A stretch of DNA of 64,000 bases, from contig ABYL01000010.1 of NCBI GenBank assembly GCA_000173575.1, positions 1 through 64,000 on the forward strand. The letters are read 5' to 3'. Source of the DNA: Burkholderia sp. H160. Its GTDB lineage: Bacteria > Pseudomonadota > Gammaproteobacteria > Burkholderiales > Burkholderiaceae. A program made the translations under genes and the position numbers. Positions 9,255 to 19,913 of the stretch are shown here, in pieces; the first letter of the stretch is position 1; every line of letters begins with the position of its first letter. The notes below the pieces were generated by a model. The model had not been told where the DNA came from, did not search any database, and saw nothing but the letters and a program-made list of their open reading frames with translations.

Positions 9255-9964
9255 TCGAGATCATTCAGCAATATTGGCGCAACTATCTGTTCAGCGACGG
9301 CTACCGCTTCACCGGCGTCGCGATCACGTTGTGGCTGCTGGTCGTGTCGATCGGCCTCGGCTTCTGTCTGTCGGTGCCGCTCGCGGTCGCGCGCGTGTCG
9401 AAGAAAAAATGGCTCGCGGGCCTGGTGTGGCTGTATACGTACATCTTCCGCGGCACGCCGCTCTACGTGCAGTTGCTGCTGTGCTACACGGGTCTCTACA
9501 GTCTCGAGATCATCCGCAACAACGAGCTGACCAACGCGTTCTTCCGCGACGGCATGCATTGCACGCTGCTCGCGTTCACGCTCAATACCTGCGCGTACAC
9601 GACCGAGATTTTCGCGGGCGCGATCAAGGCGACGCCTTATGGTGAGATCGAAGCGGCGCGCGCGTACGGCATGTCGTCGTTCACGCTGTACCGGCGCGTC
9701 ATTCTGCCGTCGGCGCTGCGCCGCGCACTGCCCTACTACAGCAACGAAGTGATCCTGATGCTGCACGCGACCACCGTCGCGTTCACGGCCACGGTGCCGG
9801 ACATCCTGAAGATCGCGCGCGACGTGAACTCCGCGACGTATCAGTCGTTCAACGCGTTCGGCATCGCCGCGCTGCTGTATCTGTGTATTTCTTTCGCGCT
9901 CGTGTGGCTGTTCCGCCGCGCCGAGCGTCGCTGGCTCGCTTACCTGCGGCCGCAAGGCAAGTAA
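9251..9964 (+). CDS. Amino acid ABC transporter permease (HisM type)
   Basis: 237 residues beginning in the ATGA overlap with the preceding permease. Several membrane helices are visible, and the EAA loop reads EIEAARAYGMSSFTLYRRVILP. FRGTPLYVQLLLCYTGLY is a conserved N-terminal segment of HisM-type subunits. It pairs with the upstream permease to form the inner-membrane channel energised by the ATPase encoded next. Confidence 0.93.
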   Translation: MIEIIQQYWRNYLFSDGYRFTGVAITLWLLVVSIGLGFCLSVPLAVARVSKKKWLAGLVWLYTYIFRGTPLYVQLLLCYTGLYSLEIIRNNELTNAFFRDGMHCTLLAFTLNTCAYTTEIFAGAIKATPYGEIEAARAYGMSSFTLYRRVILPSALRRALPYYSNEVILMLHATTVAFTATVPDILKIARDVNSATYQSFNAFGIAALLYLCISFALVWLFRRAERRWLAYLRPQGK

Positions 9965-10003
9965 CTGCGCGTCCCTGGACAAGCAAGCAAGTTAAGGATC
10001 CTG

Positions 10004-10783
10004 ATGAATTCCAAGAAGCAGAAGCTCTTCGTCGACGAGCTTCATAAAAAGTATGGCGACAATGAAGTCCTCAAGGGCGTGTCGCTGAAAGCCAATGCCG
10101 GTGATGTGATCAGCGTGATCGGTTCGTCCGGTTCGGGCAAGAGCACGATGCTCCGCTGCATCAACTTTCTCGAACAACCGAACGCGGGGCGCATTTTCGT
10201 CGACGGCGAGGAAGTGCGCACGCAGACCGCCAAGGACGGCGCGTTGCGCGTGTCGGACCCGAAGCAGCTGCAGCGCGTGCGCACGAAGCTCTCGATGGTG
10301 TTCCAGCACTTCAACCTGTGGTCGCACATGAACGTGCTCGAGAACATCATCGAGGCGCCGGTGCACGTGCTCGGTCTGAAACGCAAGGAAGCCGAGGATC
10401 GCGCGCGCGAATATCTCGAGAAGGTCGGTCTCGCGCCGCGTCTCGAAAAGCAGTATCCGTCGCATCTGTCGGGCGGCCAGCAGCAGCGCGTCGCGATTGC
10501 GCGGGCTCTCGCGATGCATCCCGACGTGATGCTGTTCGACGAACCGACCTCCGCGCTCGACCCGGAGCTCGTCGGCGAAGTGCTGAAGGTGATGCAGAAG
10601 CTCGCCGAGGAAGGCCGCACGATGATCGTCGTCACGCACGAAATGGGCTTCGCGCGCAACGTGTCGAACCACGTGATGTTCCTGCACCAGGGCCGCGTCG
10701 AGGAAGAAGGTCATCCCGACGAAGTGTTCAAAAACACGAAGAGCGAACGTCTGAAGCAATTCCTGTCGGGCAGTCTCAAATAA
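10004..10783 (+). CDS. Amino acid ABC transporter ATP-binding protein (HisP type)
   Basis: 259 residues. Walker A is GSSGSGKS, the Q loop lies in [17 protein letters not shown], the ABC signature is LSGGQQQR, Walker B is [12 protein letters not shown] and the H loop is VVTHEMGFA. The insert between Walker A and the Q loop (about residues 68-90) is typical of HisP rather than GlnQ. It is the last gene of the four-gene importer operon, separated by 39 nt from the permease and followed by a clear terminator. Confidence 0.95.
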   Translation: MNSKKQKLFVDELHKKYGDNEVLKGVSLKANAGDVISVIGSSGSGKSTMLRCINFLEQPNAGRIFVDGEEVRTQTAKDGALRVSDPKQLQRVRTKLSMVFQHFNLWSHMNVLENIIEAPVHVLGLKRKEAEDRAREYLEKVGLAPRLEKQYPSHLSGGQQQRVAIARALAMHPDVMLFDEPTSALDPELVGEVLKVMQKLAEEGRTMIVVTHEMGFARNVSNHVMFLHQGRVEEEGHPDEVFKNTKSERLKQFLSGSLK

Positions 10784-10843
10784 TAAGATTACTCGCGACT
10801 TATGATGCGAACGGCATCTAAAATGTAGTCAATGTAGTTTTAC

Positions 10844-10866
10844 AAGGCGCTTACGAGCGCCTTTTT
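10844..10866 (+). terminator. Rho-independent terminator of the importer operon
   Basis: A 7-bp perfect stem (AAGGCGC, loop TTACGA, GCGCCTT) runs straight into a T run about 60 bases after the ATPase stop codon. Confidence 0.9.
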
Positions 10867-11385
10867 CGTTTCTTCCGTCTCCCTCCGCACGGCCATTCGA
10901 ATCACGAAAAAGCGCCGGAAATCCCACAAAACGGGCCATTCTGGCCGCGTTTTCGCCCTAACCTGCCGCTTTGCACCCGTCAATAGTGGCAATCCTTAAT
11001 AAGCCCCCTCACAAGCCGGGATTCCCTTGCCAGACAAGGCTTTGCGCCTTTTCTCGAGGCACTGCCCGGGGTTCTGGCCCACATTCGTATTGCAATTTGG
11101 CGACAGCCCCTGTGGCTGGTACCAATTTCTTCTCCCAGTTAAAGTTATTTTTGATAAATTGGTAACGAAAGTAGCAAAACAAAGTTGATTAAAAGTAGTT
11201 TCACAACACAGAGGAGAACCGGTCGGCGAGGGATCGGCATGACGCAAAGATAGCTCGACGCTACGTGTCACCGCAGGAGACCACCCGCCACTCTCCCCTG
11301 GTACCGCTTCCTGTTCGGCGTTGATCGCGTCCGAACACCACTCGCAGTACTGGGTTTCTTTTTTTGACAGGGTATGGAGGAGAAG
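10867..11385 (+). promoter_or_regulatory. Porin upstream region with long leader
   Basis: About 520 bases without a supported gene. The segment 11110-11200 is clearly AT-richer than its surroundings (TTAAAGTTATTTTTGATAAATTGG) and is the likely promoter zone, which would leave a 5' leader of about 200 bases before the porin. Porin mRNAs are often controlled by small RNAs through such leaders; that is inference. Confidence 0.45.
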
Positions 11386-12549
11386 ATGAAGAAAGCTTTG
11401 CTCGCCGCTGCGCTGATGTCGGCCGGCGTTGTTGCACACGCTCAAAGCAGCGTCACGCTGTATGGCCGCCTGGATGCAGGCCTCGAGTACATGTCGGGTG
11501 TCCCGAACCCGAACAACCTTAACGCCAACGGCGCGGCCACCAGCAGCTCGAACCGCTTCAAGGCGGAAAGCGGCGACTGGGGTACCAGCCTGTGGGGCAT
11601 GAAGGGTGTCGAGGACATCGGCGCCGGCAACAAGATTCTGTTCCAGTTGGAAGGCTCGTTCAACACGATGACGGGCGCGGGTCCTGGCGGCGGCGGTCTC
11701 TTCAATCGCTGGGCAACGGTCGGTATCTCGAACAACCAGTACGGTACGTTCACGATGGGCCGCATGCTCTTCATCTCGAACGGCGTGTGGGACTTCGACC
11801 CGTTCGGTCAGTCCAACTGGTCGTCGGCATCGCTCGTGCGTGGCCGCAACTGGCCGCAGTCGAGCAACAACTTCGCGTACCAGTCGCCGAAGATCGCGGG
11901 CTTTGACTTCTACGGCCAGTACGCGCTGTCGAACGCGACGAGCTGGAACGGTAACGGCACGACGCCGCAAGGCCGCGAAGCTGGCGCGCAAGTCACCTAC
12001 ACGAGCTCGCTGTTCCAGATCCGCGGTCTGTACGACGAAATCCGCAACCCGGCGAACGGCCAGTTGTGGGGCGGCGTGGTGGCCAACAACGGCATCAATT
12101 CGGCTAACACGAGCAACGGCGCATTCGCGGCATCGCGCGAGTACTCGGCACTGCTGAACGTGTTCCTCGGCCAGTTCAAGGTCCAGGCCGCTTACCAGGC
12201 AGTCCGTTCGGCAGGCGCGACGTCCGTTCCATATGGTCAGCCGACTACTCTGAATCACGAATGGGGCGGTGTAACGTGGCAGGCAACGCCGGCTGCAGCG
12301 CTGATCGCGGCGGTCTACCACGTGAACGGCAACAACGGCGCAGGCAATGCGACGATCTACACGGTCGGCGGTTCGTACAACCTGTCGAAGCGCACGCTAC
12401 TCGACCTGCAAGCCGCGACGGTGCACAACAGCCGTGCTGCGAACTTCGGTCTGAACGCGAACAATGCGGGCTTCTCCCCTGCAACGGACAACCCGCTGCA
12501 AGGCCGCGCGCAATCGGGCGTGTACGCAGGTATCCAGCACTCGTTCTAA
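11386..12549 (+). CDS. Gram-negative trimeric porin (OmpC-like, Burkholderia type)
   Basis: 387 residues from ATG 11386, preferred over ATG 11374 because GGAGGAGAAG lies directly before it. It has a signal peptide (cleaved after AHA), then the beta-barrel start AQSSVTLYGRLDAGLEY, alternating Gly/aromatic strands, a GGGGLFNRWATVGISNNQYGTFTMGR segment near the constriction loop, and a C-terminal GVYAGIQHSF ending in Phe, required for outer-membrane assembly. It is a general diffusion porin. It is monocistronic, followed by its own terminator. Confidence 0.94.
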   Translation: MKKALLAAALMSAGVVAHAQSSVTLYGRLDAGLEYMSGVPNPNNLNANGAATSSSNRFKAESGDWGTSLWGMKGVEDIGAGNKILFQLEGSFNTMTGAGPGGGGLFNRWATVGISNNQYGTFTMGRMLFISNGVWDFDPFGQSNWSSASLVRGRNWPQSSNNFAYQSPKIAGFDFYGQYALSNATSWNGNGTTPQGREAGAQVTYTSSLFQIRGLYDEIRNPANGQLWGGVVANNGINSANTSNGAFAASREYSALLNVFLGQFKVQAAYQAVRSAGATSVPYGQPTTLNHEWGGVTWQATPAAALIAAVYHVNGNNGAGNATIYTVGGSYNLSKRTLLDLQAATVHNSRAANFGLNANNAGFSPATDNPLQGRAQSGVYAGIQHSF

Positions 12550-12640
12550 TCGAACGGTGCGCCCCGAGGGTCATGCCCTCGGGGGTAACACAAGTTTCTC
12601 CAAGAGAATCTTTTTCACGCTGCTGCGAGAGGCGCGTATC

Positions 12641-12675
12641 GGTGCAATATCCGCAAGGGTATTGCACCGTTTTTT
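12641..12675 (+). terminator. Rho-independent terminator after the porin
   Basis: Perfect 9-bp stem GGTGCAATA / TATTGCACC followed by G and six T. A second hairpin without a T run (CCCCGAGGG / CCCTCGGGG) sits upstream at 12562-12584, directly after the porin stop. Confidence 0.9.
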
Positions 12676-12733
12676 ATTGGGCGCGCCATTTTGAGTCACT
12701 GCACGCACCGGACCGGTGCGTGGTTGCCCCGGC

Positions 12734-13126
<393 letters not shown>

Positions 13127-13174
13127 CTACGCCGCGCCGGATGCATTGCGGCACCCGCACGCGTGTTTCGTCTT

Positions 13175-14875
13175 TCACTCCACCGGCTCGGTGTAGCGCG
13201 ACGTGATCGGATAACGCCAGTCGCGTCCGAACGCGCGATGCGTGACGCGAATGCCGATCGGCGCCTGACGACGCTTGTACTCGTTGATCTTGATCAGGCG
13301 CGTGACGCGTTTTACGTCGTCGACCGCGTAGCCCGCCGCGATGATCTCCGCGAGCGAACGGTCCTCCTCCATGTACATGCGCATGATCGCGTCGAGTACT
13401 TCGTATTCGGGCAGGCTGTCCTGGTCGGTCTGGTTCTCGCGCAGCTCCGCCGACGGCGCGCGCGTCAGAATGCGCTCGGGAATCACGTCGCGCGTCGCAA
13501 ACGTGGTGGCTAAGTTGCGATAGCGGCACAGGCGATACACGAGCGTCTTCGCGATGTCCTTGATCACCGCGAAGCCGCCGGCCATGTCGCCATACAGCGT
13601 GCAGTAGCCGACCGCCATCTCGCTCTTGTTGCCGGTGGTCAGCACGATCGAACCGAACTTGTTGGACAGCGCCATCAGCAGCGTGCCGCGAATACGCGCC
13701 TGGATGTTCTCTTCGGTCGCATCTTCGGCGCGGCCCGCGAACTCTTCGGCGAGCGAGCCGCGGAACGCGTCGAACATCGGCGCAATCGCGATCTCGTCGT
13801 AGCGCACGCCGACGCGGCGCGCCATCTCGGCGGCGTCGGTGGTGGAGATGTCGGCCGTGTAGCGCGACGGCATCATCACCGCGCGGACCTTGTCGGCACC
13901 GAGCGCGTCGCATGCGACCGCCAGCACGAGCGCCGAATCGACGCCGCCCGACAGACCGATCAGCGCGCCAGGAAAACCGTTCTTGCCGATGTAGTCGCGC
14001 ACGCCCATCACGAGCGCCGCGTACACCTGCGCTTCGATCGATTGCTCCGGCGCGATCGCGGCCGGCAGCGGCGTGCCGTTGTCGAACTCGACGATAGCCG
14101 TGGCTTCCTCGAACTGCGCCAGCTTCGCGACGAGTTCGCCCTGCGCATCGAGCACGAACGAGCCGCCGTCGAACACGAGTTCGTCCTGGCCGCCGACCAT
14201 GTTCACGTACACCATCGGGATGCCGGTCTCGCGAATCCGCGCGCGCAGGATGTCGAAGCGCACCGCTTCCTTGTTCAGATGATACGGCGAGCCGTTCGGA
14301 ATCAGCAGCACCTGTGCGCCCGCGGCCTTCGCCATCTGCGCGGCCGACGCATGCCATGCGTCCTCGCAGATCACGACACCATACTTGACGCCGTCGAGTT
14401 CGAACACGAACGGCTGCGGGTCGGATGCGAAGTAGCGCTTCTCGTCGAACACCTCGGTGTTCGGCAGATCCTGCTTCCGATAGGTGCCCTTCACTTCGCC
14501 GTCGACGATCAGCGACGCCGCGTTGAACGTATCGACCGGCGGCACGCCGCGCTCGATCGGCGCGTTTGCATTACCATGGCCGTTCGCCAGGTTGTCCGAC
14601 CCGTCGCGCAGCGGATGACCGACGATCACATGCAGACCCGTGAACGGCTTCAGCTGCGCGGCGAGATCGGCCAACGCGGCCGCGCTCGCGGTATAGAACG
14701 CGGGGCGCAGCAGCAGGTCTTCGGGCGGATAACCCGACAGCGCGAGTTCAGGCGCGATCAGCAGCTTCGCGCCGTCGCTGTGCGCGGCGCGCGCCGCGGC
14801 GACGATCTTCGCGACATTGCCGGCGAAATCGCCGACGGTGACATTGATTTGAGCAAGAGCGATTCGGGTCTTCAT
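13175..14875 (-). CDS. nadE: Glutamine-dependent NAD+ synthetase
   Basis: 566 residues from ATG 14875. The N-terminal nitrilase-like glutaminase domain (residues 1 to about 270) holds the nucleophile Cys in GVVICEDAWH and the conserved APELALSGYPPEDLLLR. The C-terminal synthetase domain has the PP-loop GLSGGVDSALVLAVACDALG and the later LTTGNKSEMAVGYCTLYGDMAGGF. It converts nicotinic acid adenine dinucleotide to NAD using glutamine and ATP, the last step of NAD synthesis. An upstream in-frame start at 14974 is not supported by a ribosome site. P-II is encoded just downstream. Confidence 0.96.
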   Translation of the reverse strand: MKTRIALAQINVTVGDFAGNVAKIVAAARAAHSDGAKLLIAPELALSGYPPEDLLLRPAFYTASAAALADLAAQLKPFTGLHVIVGHPLRDGSDNLANGHGNANAPIERGVPPVDTFNAASLIVDGEVKGTYRKQDLPNTEVFDEKRYFASDPQPFVFELDGVKYGVVICEDAWHASAAQMAKAAGAQVLLIPNGSPYHLNKEAVRFDILRARIRETGIPMVYVNMVGGQDELVFDGGSFVLDAQGELVAKLAQFEEATAIVEFDNGTPLPAAIAPEQSIEAQVYAALVMGVRDYIGKNGFPGALIGLSGGVDSALVLAVACDALGADKVRAVMMPSRYTADISTTDAAEMARRVGVRYDEIAIAPMFDAFRGSLAEEFAGRAEDATEENIQARIRGTLLMALSNKFGSIVLTTGNKSEMAVGYCTLYGDMAGGFAVIKDIAKTLVYRLCRYRNLATTFATRDVIPERILTRAPSAELRENQTDQDSLPEYEVLDAIMRMYMEEDRSLAEIIAAGYAVDDVKRVTRLIKINEYKRRQAPIGIRVTHRAFGRDWRYPITSRYTEPVE

Positions 14876-15026
14876 GGCAGGATCGACAGGCAAGCCTTCA
14901 CGGCTCGCGGGTACCGCGGCACGATGGCTCGACGGAATTGGATACACCGGATAAACGAACTTAACCAACGACACGGCCGCTTCATCTTCACAGCGCCGCG
15001 CCGGTCGTTACAAACAGTCACGCAGA

Positions 15027-15293
15027 TTGAACCAGCAACGTATCGATTATCGCACGGGCATTCTGGCATCGCCCTCCGAGGTGGACGCCGCCGAATGGAA
15101 CGCCCTTCTCGCCGCGCAGCCGCAGCCCACGCCGTTTTTGCGGCACGAGTTTCTGAGCGCGCTCAACGCGACGCAATGCGCGGTCCCCGACACGGGTTGG
15201 GCGCCGCAATTCGTTACGCTGACCGACGCGCGCACGGGCAAGCTCGCGGCGGCGGCGCCCGTGTATCTGAAGGGGCACTCGTACGGCGAGTAC
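15027..15293 (+). pseudogene. 5' part of a COG3146/DUF482 GNAT-like gene, split by the island
   Basis: Codons 1-89 of a predicted N-acyltransferase-like protein, starting at TTG 15027 and reading to SYGEY. After 15293 the sequence becomes island DNA and stops ten codons later at 15329. The remaining 300 codons resume in frame at 51037. The segment aligns by eye with the N-terminus of the island's own homologue (24395-25528): DAAEWNALLA versus PADEWNALAA, and PVYLKGHSYGEY versus PLYLKSHSRGEY. The family is annotated as a peptidoglycan-biosynthesis-like/GNAT protein, with no firm function. The truncated product is unlikely to be active. Confidence 0.9.
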
Positions 15294-15358
15294 GGCATGT
15301 TATGTCGCGCCGAACACCCGACTGACTGACCGACAGGCGGTAAACCCTTATTTTATAA

Positions 15359-15372
15359 GACATTTTAATGTC
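15359..15372. promoter_or_regulatory. Short palindrome in the leader of the recombinase operon
   Basis: GACATT-TT-AATGTC, a 6-bp inverted repeat about 100 bases before the first recombinase start, next to an AT-rich promoter-like stretch (TTATTTTATAAG). It could be an operator or recombinase accessory site; the role is inferred only from position. Confidence 0.35.
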
Positions 15373-15472
15373 CTACGCTGCTTCCATCGGGTAAGGCACA
15401 GCAAGCAGCGGTCTGTCGCGTGTTTAGCCTCCTCTCACGCCCGCCACACCCCGAACCAGTGGGGGACGCATA

Positions 15473-17425
15473 GTGGAAGCCGTTGTACAAGACACTCACG
15501 TTTGGTCCGAGCGAACGCTCACGCTGTCGTGCGTTCGGACGCAAGGTGACGTCGAAACTCCGGTAACTAAAACACTGGATTTGTCGAACACAGGCTATCA
15601 AAAAGGCGGACTACTCGAAGAGATACTCGCGAACTCAGAGTGCCCGATAGCGGAAATACGAGCTGTTAAGCTTCTGCGGCTGCTTAAAGGCGCCACACAT
15701 GACTCTGAAGTCAAGCAGATTTTCAATACCGCTCCTGGCAGATTGTATCAACGCGACCTCTCAAAGCTGATTTCTCGACTTGACGACGTAGTAGACGGCT
15801 ATCGCTGTCGACATAAATCCGCTCATATTGGAAATATCAGGCACTTTCTCGTTCAGTGCCGGACTCCACTAGCGGATGGAGAATTTATTAAAAACATTAG
15901 ACTCACGAGCAGACACAAAGAAGCCCCCCGAACCAAAGCTCCCGCACATCAAGTCTACGTCGAGGACGTTTTCGATGAAAATTTTCTTGCCAAGGAATTA
16001 AGTTCGATTAACTTCGAAGACCTAGCTGAGCGCGACGAGAAAGCAAAGTCAATACTTCAGAAATCGGTCTCCGATACCCGAGCTGTATGTGAGCGGATAA
16101 TCGCGCGGCACGATGAACTGGTCAAACACCTTGAACGACTTAGCAACACGAAATTACCCGCATCGATTCCCGTTCGCATCAAAAATGCCGTGGCGCGTGG
16201 AAGTCAGCCACATAGGAGGTCCTGGGGACAGCTCTCATCGGAAGATTTACTGCACCTCCACACGCACGCCATTGATATAGCGAAATCCTTCGAAGGAAAT
16301 CGCTTCCAACCGATATTTCCCGAAAAACTCAAAATATTTTGGTCGCTGCCGAATTGTCTTCCGCTTGAAACCTTTTCCATGCTGCTTTCGCGACATTACT
16401 TACCGAGGACGGTGGTAACTGCCTGCGCGATTCTTCTCATTGACAATATCGGATGGAATTGGCAAACCCTCGTCACGGTTAATCTTGATAGCATTATCAA
16501 GGATGACTCCGGCTATACAATCCAAGGAGTAAAACACAAAACCGGCCAGATTCAAAAGGCGGAACTGACGGATTTACCAGAAGCTGATGATACAGATTTA
16601 TCGGAAAATGACGACGAGGACGAATACGGAGAGACATTTTCTACGCTGCCGTCCAAGAAAATAACCGACCCGCTCTGCACACACGCACTTGAGCTTTTAA
16701 TTCAACACAGACGAAACATAGACGAAAAATTTGACGTCAAATCTCAATCAATTTTCGTATCCATGCGATTTGCTACCCGAAATTCGTCGGCCTTTCTCTT
16801 CGCGGTGGGAAGGCTATCGAAATATTTGAAGAAGTTCTGCGCATTAACAGGTCTTGACGAATTCTCGTTTTCAGATTTGAGACATCGCGCCGCGCACACG
16901 CGATATTTAGCGACTGGCAGAGACATCGTTCAGACGCAACTCTTCTTAGGGCATGCCGCGGCAGACGTCACCACTGTGTACCTAAACAGCACAATCATAC
17001 GTCTACTTGGCGAAGCTAACCTACTGAAATACGTGACGTTGCTCTCCGATTGCGTTTTCTATGCAACGGGCCGCAAAGACAAGCTCGATGCCAAACAACT
17101 GGCAAGAGTGAAGAAAAATAATCTCCTACTCTTTCCACCGAGCACGCTCGAGGACAAGGGAGTCGACTGTATCGCAGACCGATGGGTAGATTCCTTCGGC
17201 AAGATGCCTTTCCGAATCGGCAAGCCAGAGGTGGCACATATCGCATTGCAATACCGACTTTACACTCGGAACTTGCCCGCCCTTGTGCAGGCAGGACACG
17301 AGCGGTTTGTCGCGAGACACCTACCTCGCATTCTCTTCTGCTACGCACTCTACCAGGTTGTTGCCAACGGCCCGCTCTCTCACGAGCTTAAGCGTTTTGA
17401 GGCAGGATATGAGCAATCAAGCTAG
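15473..17425 (+). CDS. Tyrosine-recombinase-like integrase A
   Basis: 650 residues from GTG 15473 (GGGGGA upstream). The C-terminal third has tyrosine recombinase features: FSFSDLRHRAAHTRYLATG carries the second catalytic Arg, LFLGHAAADVTTVYLNS carries the His and the nucleophile Tyr. The first Arg box, expected near TVVTACAILLIDNIGW, has no clear Arg, so this subunit may depend on partners. A strongly acidic insert (DLPEADDTDLSENDDEDEYG) lies around residues 365-385. It is the first gene of six overlapping or closely spaced genes and overlaps the next by 17 nt. Comparable in layout to the large recombinases of Tn554-like and GInt islands; role in integration is inferred. Confidence 0.8.
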   Translation: MEAVVQDTHVWSERTLTLSCVRTQGDVETPVTKTLDLSNTGYQKGGLLEEILANSECPIAEIRAVKLLRLLKGATHDSEVKQIFNTAPGRLYQRDLSKLISRLDDVVDGYRCRHKSAHIGNIRHFLVQCRTPLADGEFIKNIRLTSRHKEAPRTKAPAHQVYVEDVFDENFLAKELSSINFEDLAERDEKAKSILQKSVSDTRAVCERIIARHDELVKHLERLSNTKLPASIPVRIKNAVARGSQPHRRSWGQLSSEDLLHLHTHAIDIAKSFEGNRFQPIFPEKLKIFWSLPNCLPLETFSMLLSRHYLPRTVVTACAILLIDNIGWNWQTLVTVNLDSIIKDDSGYTIQGVKHKTGQIQKAELTDLPEADDTDLSENDDEDEYGETFSTLPSKKITDPLCTHALELLIQHRRNIDEKFDVKSQSIFVSMRFATRNSSAFLFAVGRLSKYLKKFCALTGLDEFSFSDLRHRAAHTRYLATGRDIVQTQLFLGHAAADVTTVYLNSTIIRLLGEANLLKYVTLLSDCVFYATGRKDKLDAKQLARVKKNNLLLFPPSTLEDKGVDCIADRWVDSFGKMPFRIGKPEVAHIALQYRLYTRNLPALVQAGHERFVARHLPRILFCYALYQVVANGPLSHELKRFEAGYEQSS

Positions 17426-19913
17426 CCAGTCCGCGGTTACTCCGCCCGCACCTTTCGCAGACGTAGAAAAGTGCTGGCGGTACCTCAGCGATTTCGATGA
17501 AGAAATCATACGAATTGATGTCTCTGAGAGTATCAAGTATCGAGACTCTAAGGTCCGCGCTTTTGACACCCGTGCATTCCGGGTGAACGCGACGGGCGGC
17601 GTAGGGATTCACACAGGTATCCACGAGCTAGCGAATTTTCCTCATTTGGTTGCAACCATGAAGCACGCAGCCAACTCTGCCCTCAAGAGCAACGATGGCG
17701 GACCCGCGCAGGCTTTTACCGACACCGTAAGGGTCACCACCCTAATTTATAGCTGGATGTTTCGGCACGGCTTCACACGGCTGGCGGAGCTCGAGCGCAA
17801 AGACGTTCAACAGCTGTCCGCAGAGGTTTCCGAACAAGGGTGGTGGGATTTGCTGCAGTATCAGAAGGCACTCCTCGACGAAGCGACAAACGTCCTAGAA
17901 AGCCCCAACCGTCTTGTAGAAATTGCGACGTCACGTTACGACGGAAAATACTCGTTTTCTCCTGAAGCTCTCTCTCTCAGGATAGGGTTGCCAATCAACG
18001 GCAATGATATTCCGCGGTGGTTTCGAACTGCTGCGGTCACAAAGCAAATCCCCGCTCTGGCGACTTTCGACAAACCGACTCGCGCCGGCCCGACCAGAAA
18101 AGAGCATTTGACCACGCTGACTACTATCAACCGACTAGCACTACTTGGGGAAGGCTTCGACAGCATTGGATTTCATCCATTTCCTAAAGCGCAGCGGGAA
18201 TTAGCCGCTGGTGACAGGCGCCGCTCGCGCGTCACGAGGAACCCTCTGCCGCCTTCCTCCGACGCCCCCAAAGAGGCGAGCGGACAACACATTCAGAGCA
18301 CTGCAGAACAAGTCAGCGTATCGCCTATGCATCATAGCGACGCTCCAAATGCGCTGTTGGCTGGTCTGGCACAGGAGATTGATACGTTGACGCACGATAG
18401 TGTGCAACAGCCGCAGTTAGCGCCCAGCCAACATGCGACACCGAACATGCCTCTCCACATTGCCGTTGCCGGTTTCAAGGAAGCGTTACGCTGGCAATAT
18501 GACTATAGAGATGCAATCTTAAAGGTGCTCGCACTTCTAAGAGATTCGCTGGAATCAGAAATCACCCAACAGCGAGTCCTTCCAAGACCTTTCAGTCCGG
18601 AGGTCGTCAAAGAGGCCAACAGAATCCTCGCATCGGCTGGCGTTCCTCTCCGGGTTACTCGTGCGAGCAAACGACAAGGAGGCAACGGTGCCTCTGTACT
18701 CGTCAATACCACAATGTTCGCTCTGTACTTCAACATTGCAACGAACCTTGGCCGTAGGCCTGGAGAAATTCACGGCGCCGGCAAAACCAAGAAATCTTAC
18801 GGCCTCTTTCATGGATGCTGCGTCAAGGTCTCAGAGAAAATTCCATTTCACCGAATAGAGACTTACATCCAGAAGTCTATCGGTGCGTACGCAACCTCTT
18901 GGTGCAATCAGCTGGTTGCGGACGCTGTAAGTTTTCTCGAAGAGATTTTTCAGCTTGCTCGACCGCTGTTCACATCGCGAGTACCCGTAAAAAGCGACCC
19001 AGAAATCGCCAGAACGGAAAAGCTATTTGAGTTTCCATTATTCACGGAGAGAGGTTTCAATTCCGAGCGCCCGATTTTCGATGCTCGCGAAGCATCAAAG
19101 ACTTTCTTTCGGCTGGCTGGCATCGACCCCAAGGTTTTCTTGGGTAAGCAGATGCCTTTCAGACGAACATTTGTGACGCTCTATGTGCACAGATTTGACT
19201 CGCCAGAACTACTTGCGCTGCAGCAATATATGAAAGACTTCTCCATAGAAAGCCTGCTCGCATACTATCGCGACCGAGCCAATGGCCTCCCTGAAGACAG
19301 CATCAAGGCTCATTATGACGAGTATGAGTCTGAGGCCCGCAATATCGCAAGCATGCTGAAAGAAGAGCGGAAGCTTTATCTAATAGAAATCCTCACCGAC
19401 CTGCTCGCCGGGCAACGCCGCTTCGGAGGAGGGTTCGCTCGAGTGGTAAACGCGCTACTGAAGAGGTTGTCTCTGCCGGAGAACTTCAAGGATGCTCCCC
19501 TCCCCGAGAAAGCTGACTCGATTGCAGACGAGCTCGAGCAGCGTGGCTATCGATTGGTCGAAGGGAACACCATCTGCATGGCTGGAGATGCCGGCAAAAC
19601 CAAGGCGCAATCGAACTGTTTTGACGGCAAGCGTCCGAGAATCGAACTGGCTTGCCCAAGCATGTGCAGTGGGTGCGTTCACGCCATCTCGACTGAAGTC
19701 GGACTCTCAATTTACGAAGAGGAAATGGAATCCGCCCTCAAAACTGCCAATGACAAGCGTCTACCGGCTGCACTTCGCAAGCAGGCGCAAGCGCTTATCG
19801 AAACACTCAAGAAGGTGATTGAGTCGGAGAAGGCCATGGCCGAAGGCACTCGTGTCCGGTTCCAACGTTTCGCCGACAGTTGGACCACGATTAAGGAGGA
19901 ACTCCCAAAATGA
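17409..19913 (+). CDS. Tyrosine-recombinase-like integrase B with C-terminal Cys cluster
   Basis: 834 residues from ATG 17409, which lies inside the end of integrase A and after GGCAGGAT; the longer frame from 17283 only overlaps A. Box I is seen as IATNLGRRPGEIHG (first Arg), box II as MPFRRTFVTLYVHRF, followed by a variant LALQQYMKDFSIESLLAYYRD where Gln replaces the usual His of LGH and the Tyr follows. The C-terminus has a putative zinc site (CMAGDAG, NCFDG, ACPSMCSGC), common in integrases encoded in such multi-recombinase operons. Its stop overlaps the next start (ATGA). Likely a subunit of a heteromeric recombinase. Confidence 0.8.
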   Translation: MSNQASQSAVTPPAPFADVEKCWRYLSDFDEEIIRIDVSESIKYRDSKVRAFDTRAFRVNATGGVGIHTGIHELANFPHLVATMKHAANSALKSNDGGPAQAFTDTVRVTTLIYSWMFRHGFTRLAELERKDVQQLSAEVSEQGWWDLLQYQKALLDEATNVLESPNRLVEIATSRYDGKYSFSPEALSLRIGLPINGNDIPRWFRTAAVTKQIPALATFDKPTRAGPTRKEHLTTLTTINRLALLGEGFDSIGFHPFPKAQRELAAGDRRRSRVTRNPLPPSSDAPKEASGQHIQSTAEQVSVSPMHHSDAPNALLAGLAQEIDTLTHDSVQQPQLAPSQHATPNMPLHIAVAGFKEALRWQYDYRDAILKVLALLRDSLESEITQQRVLPRPFSPEVVKEANRILASAGVPLRVTRASKRQGGNGASVLVNTTMFALYFNIATNLGRRPGEIHGAGKTKKSYGLFHGCCVKVSEKIPFHRIETYIQKSIGAYATSWCNQLVADAVSFLEEIFQLARPLFTSRVPVKSDPEIARTEKLFEFPLFTERGFNSERPIFDAREASKTFFRLAGIDPKVFLGKQMPFRRTFVTLYVHRFDSPELLALQQYMKDFSIESLLAYYRDRANGLPEDSIKAHYDEYESEARNIASMLKEERKLYLIEILTDLLAGQRRFGGGFARVVNALLKRLSLPENFKDAPLPEKADSIADELEQRGYRLVEGNTICMAGDAGKTKAQSNCFDGKRPRIELACPSMCSGCVHAISTEVGLSIYEEEMESALKTANDKRLPAALRKQAQALIETLKKVIESEKAMAEGTRVRFQRFADSWTTIKEELPK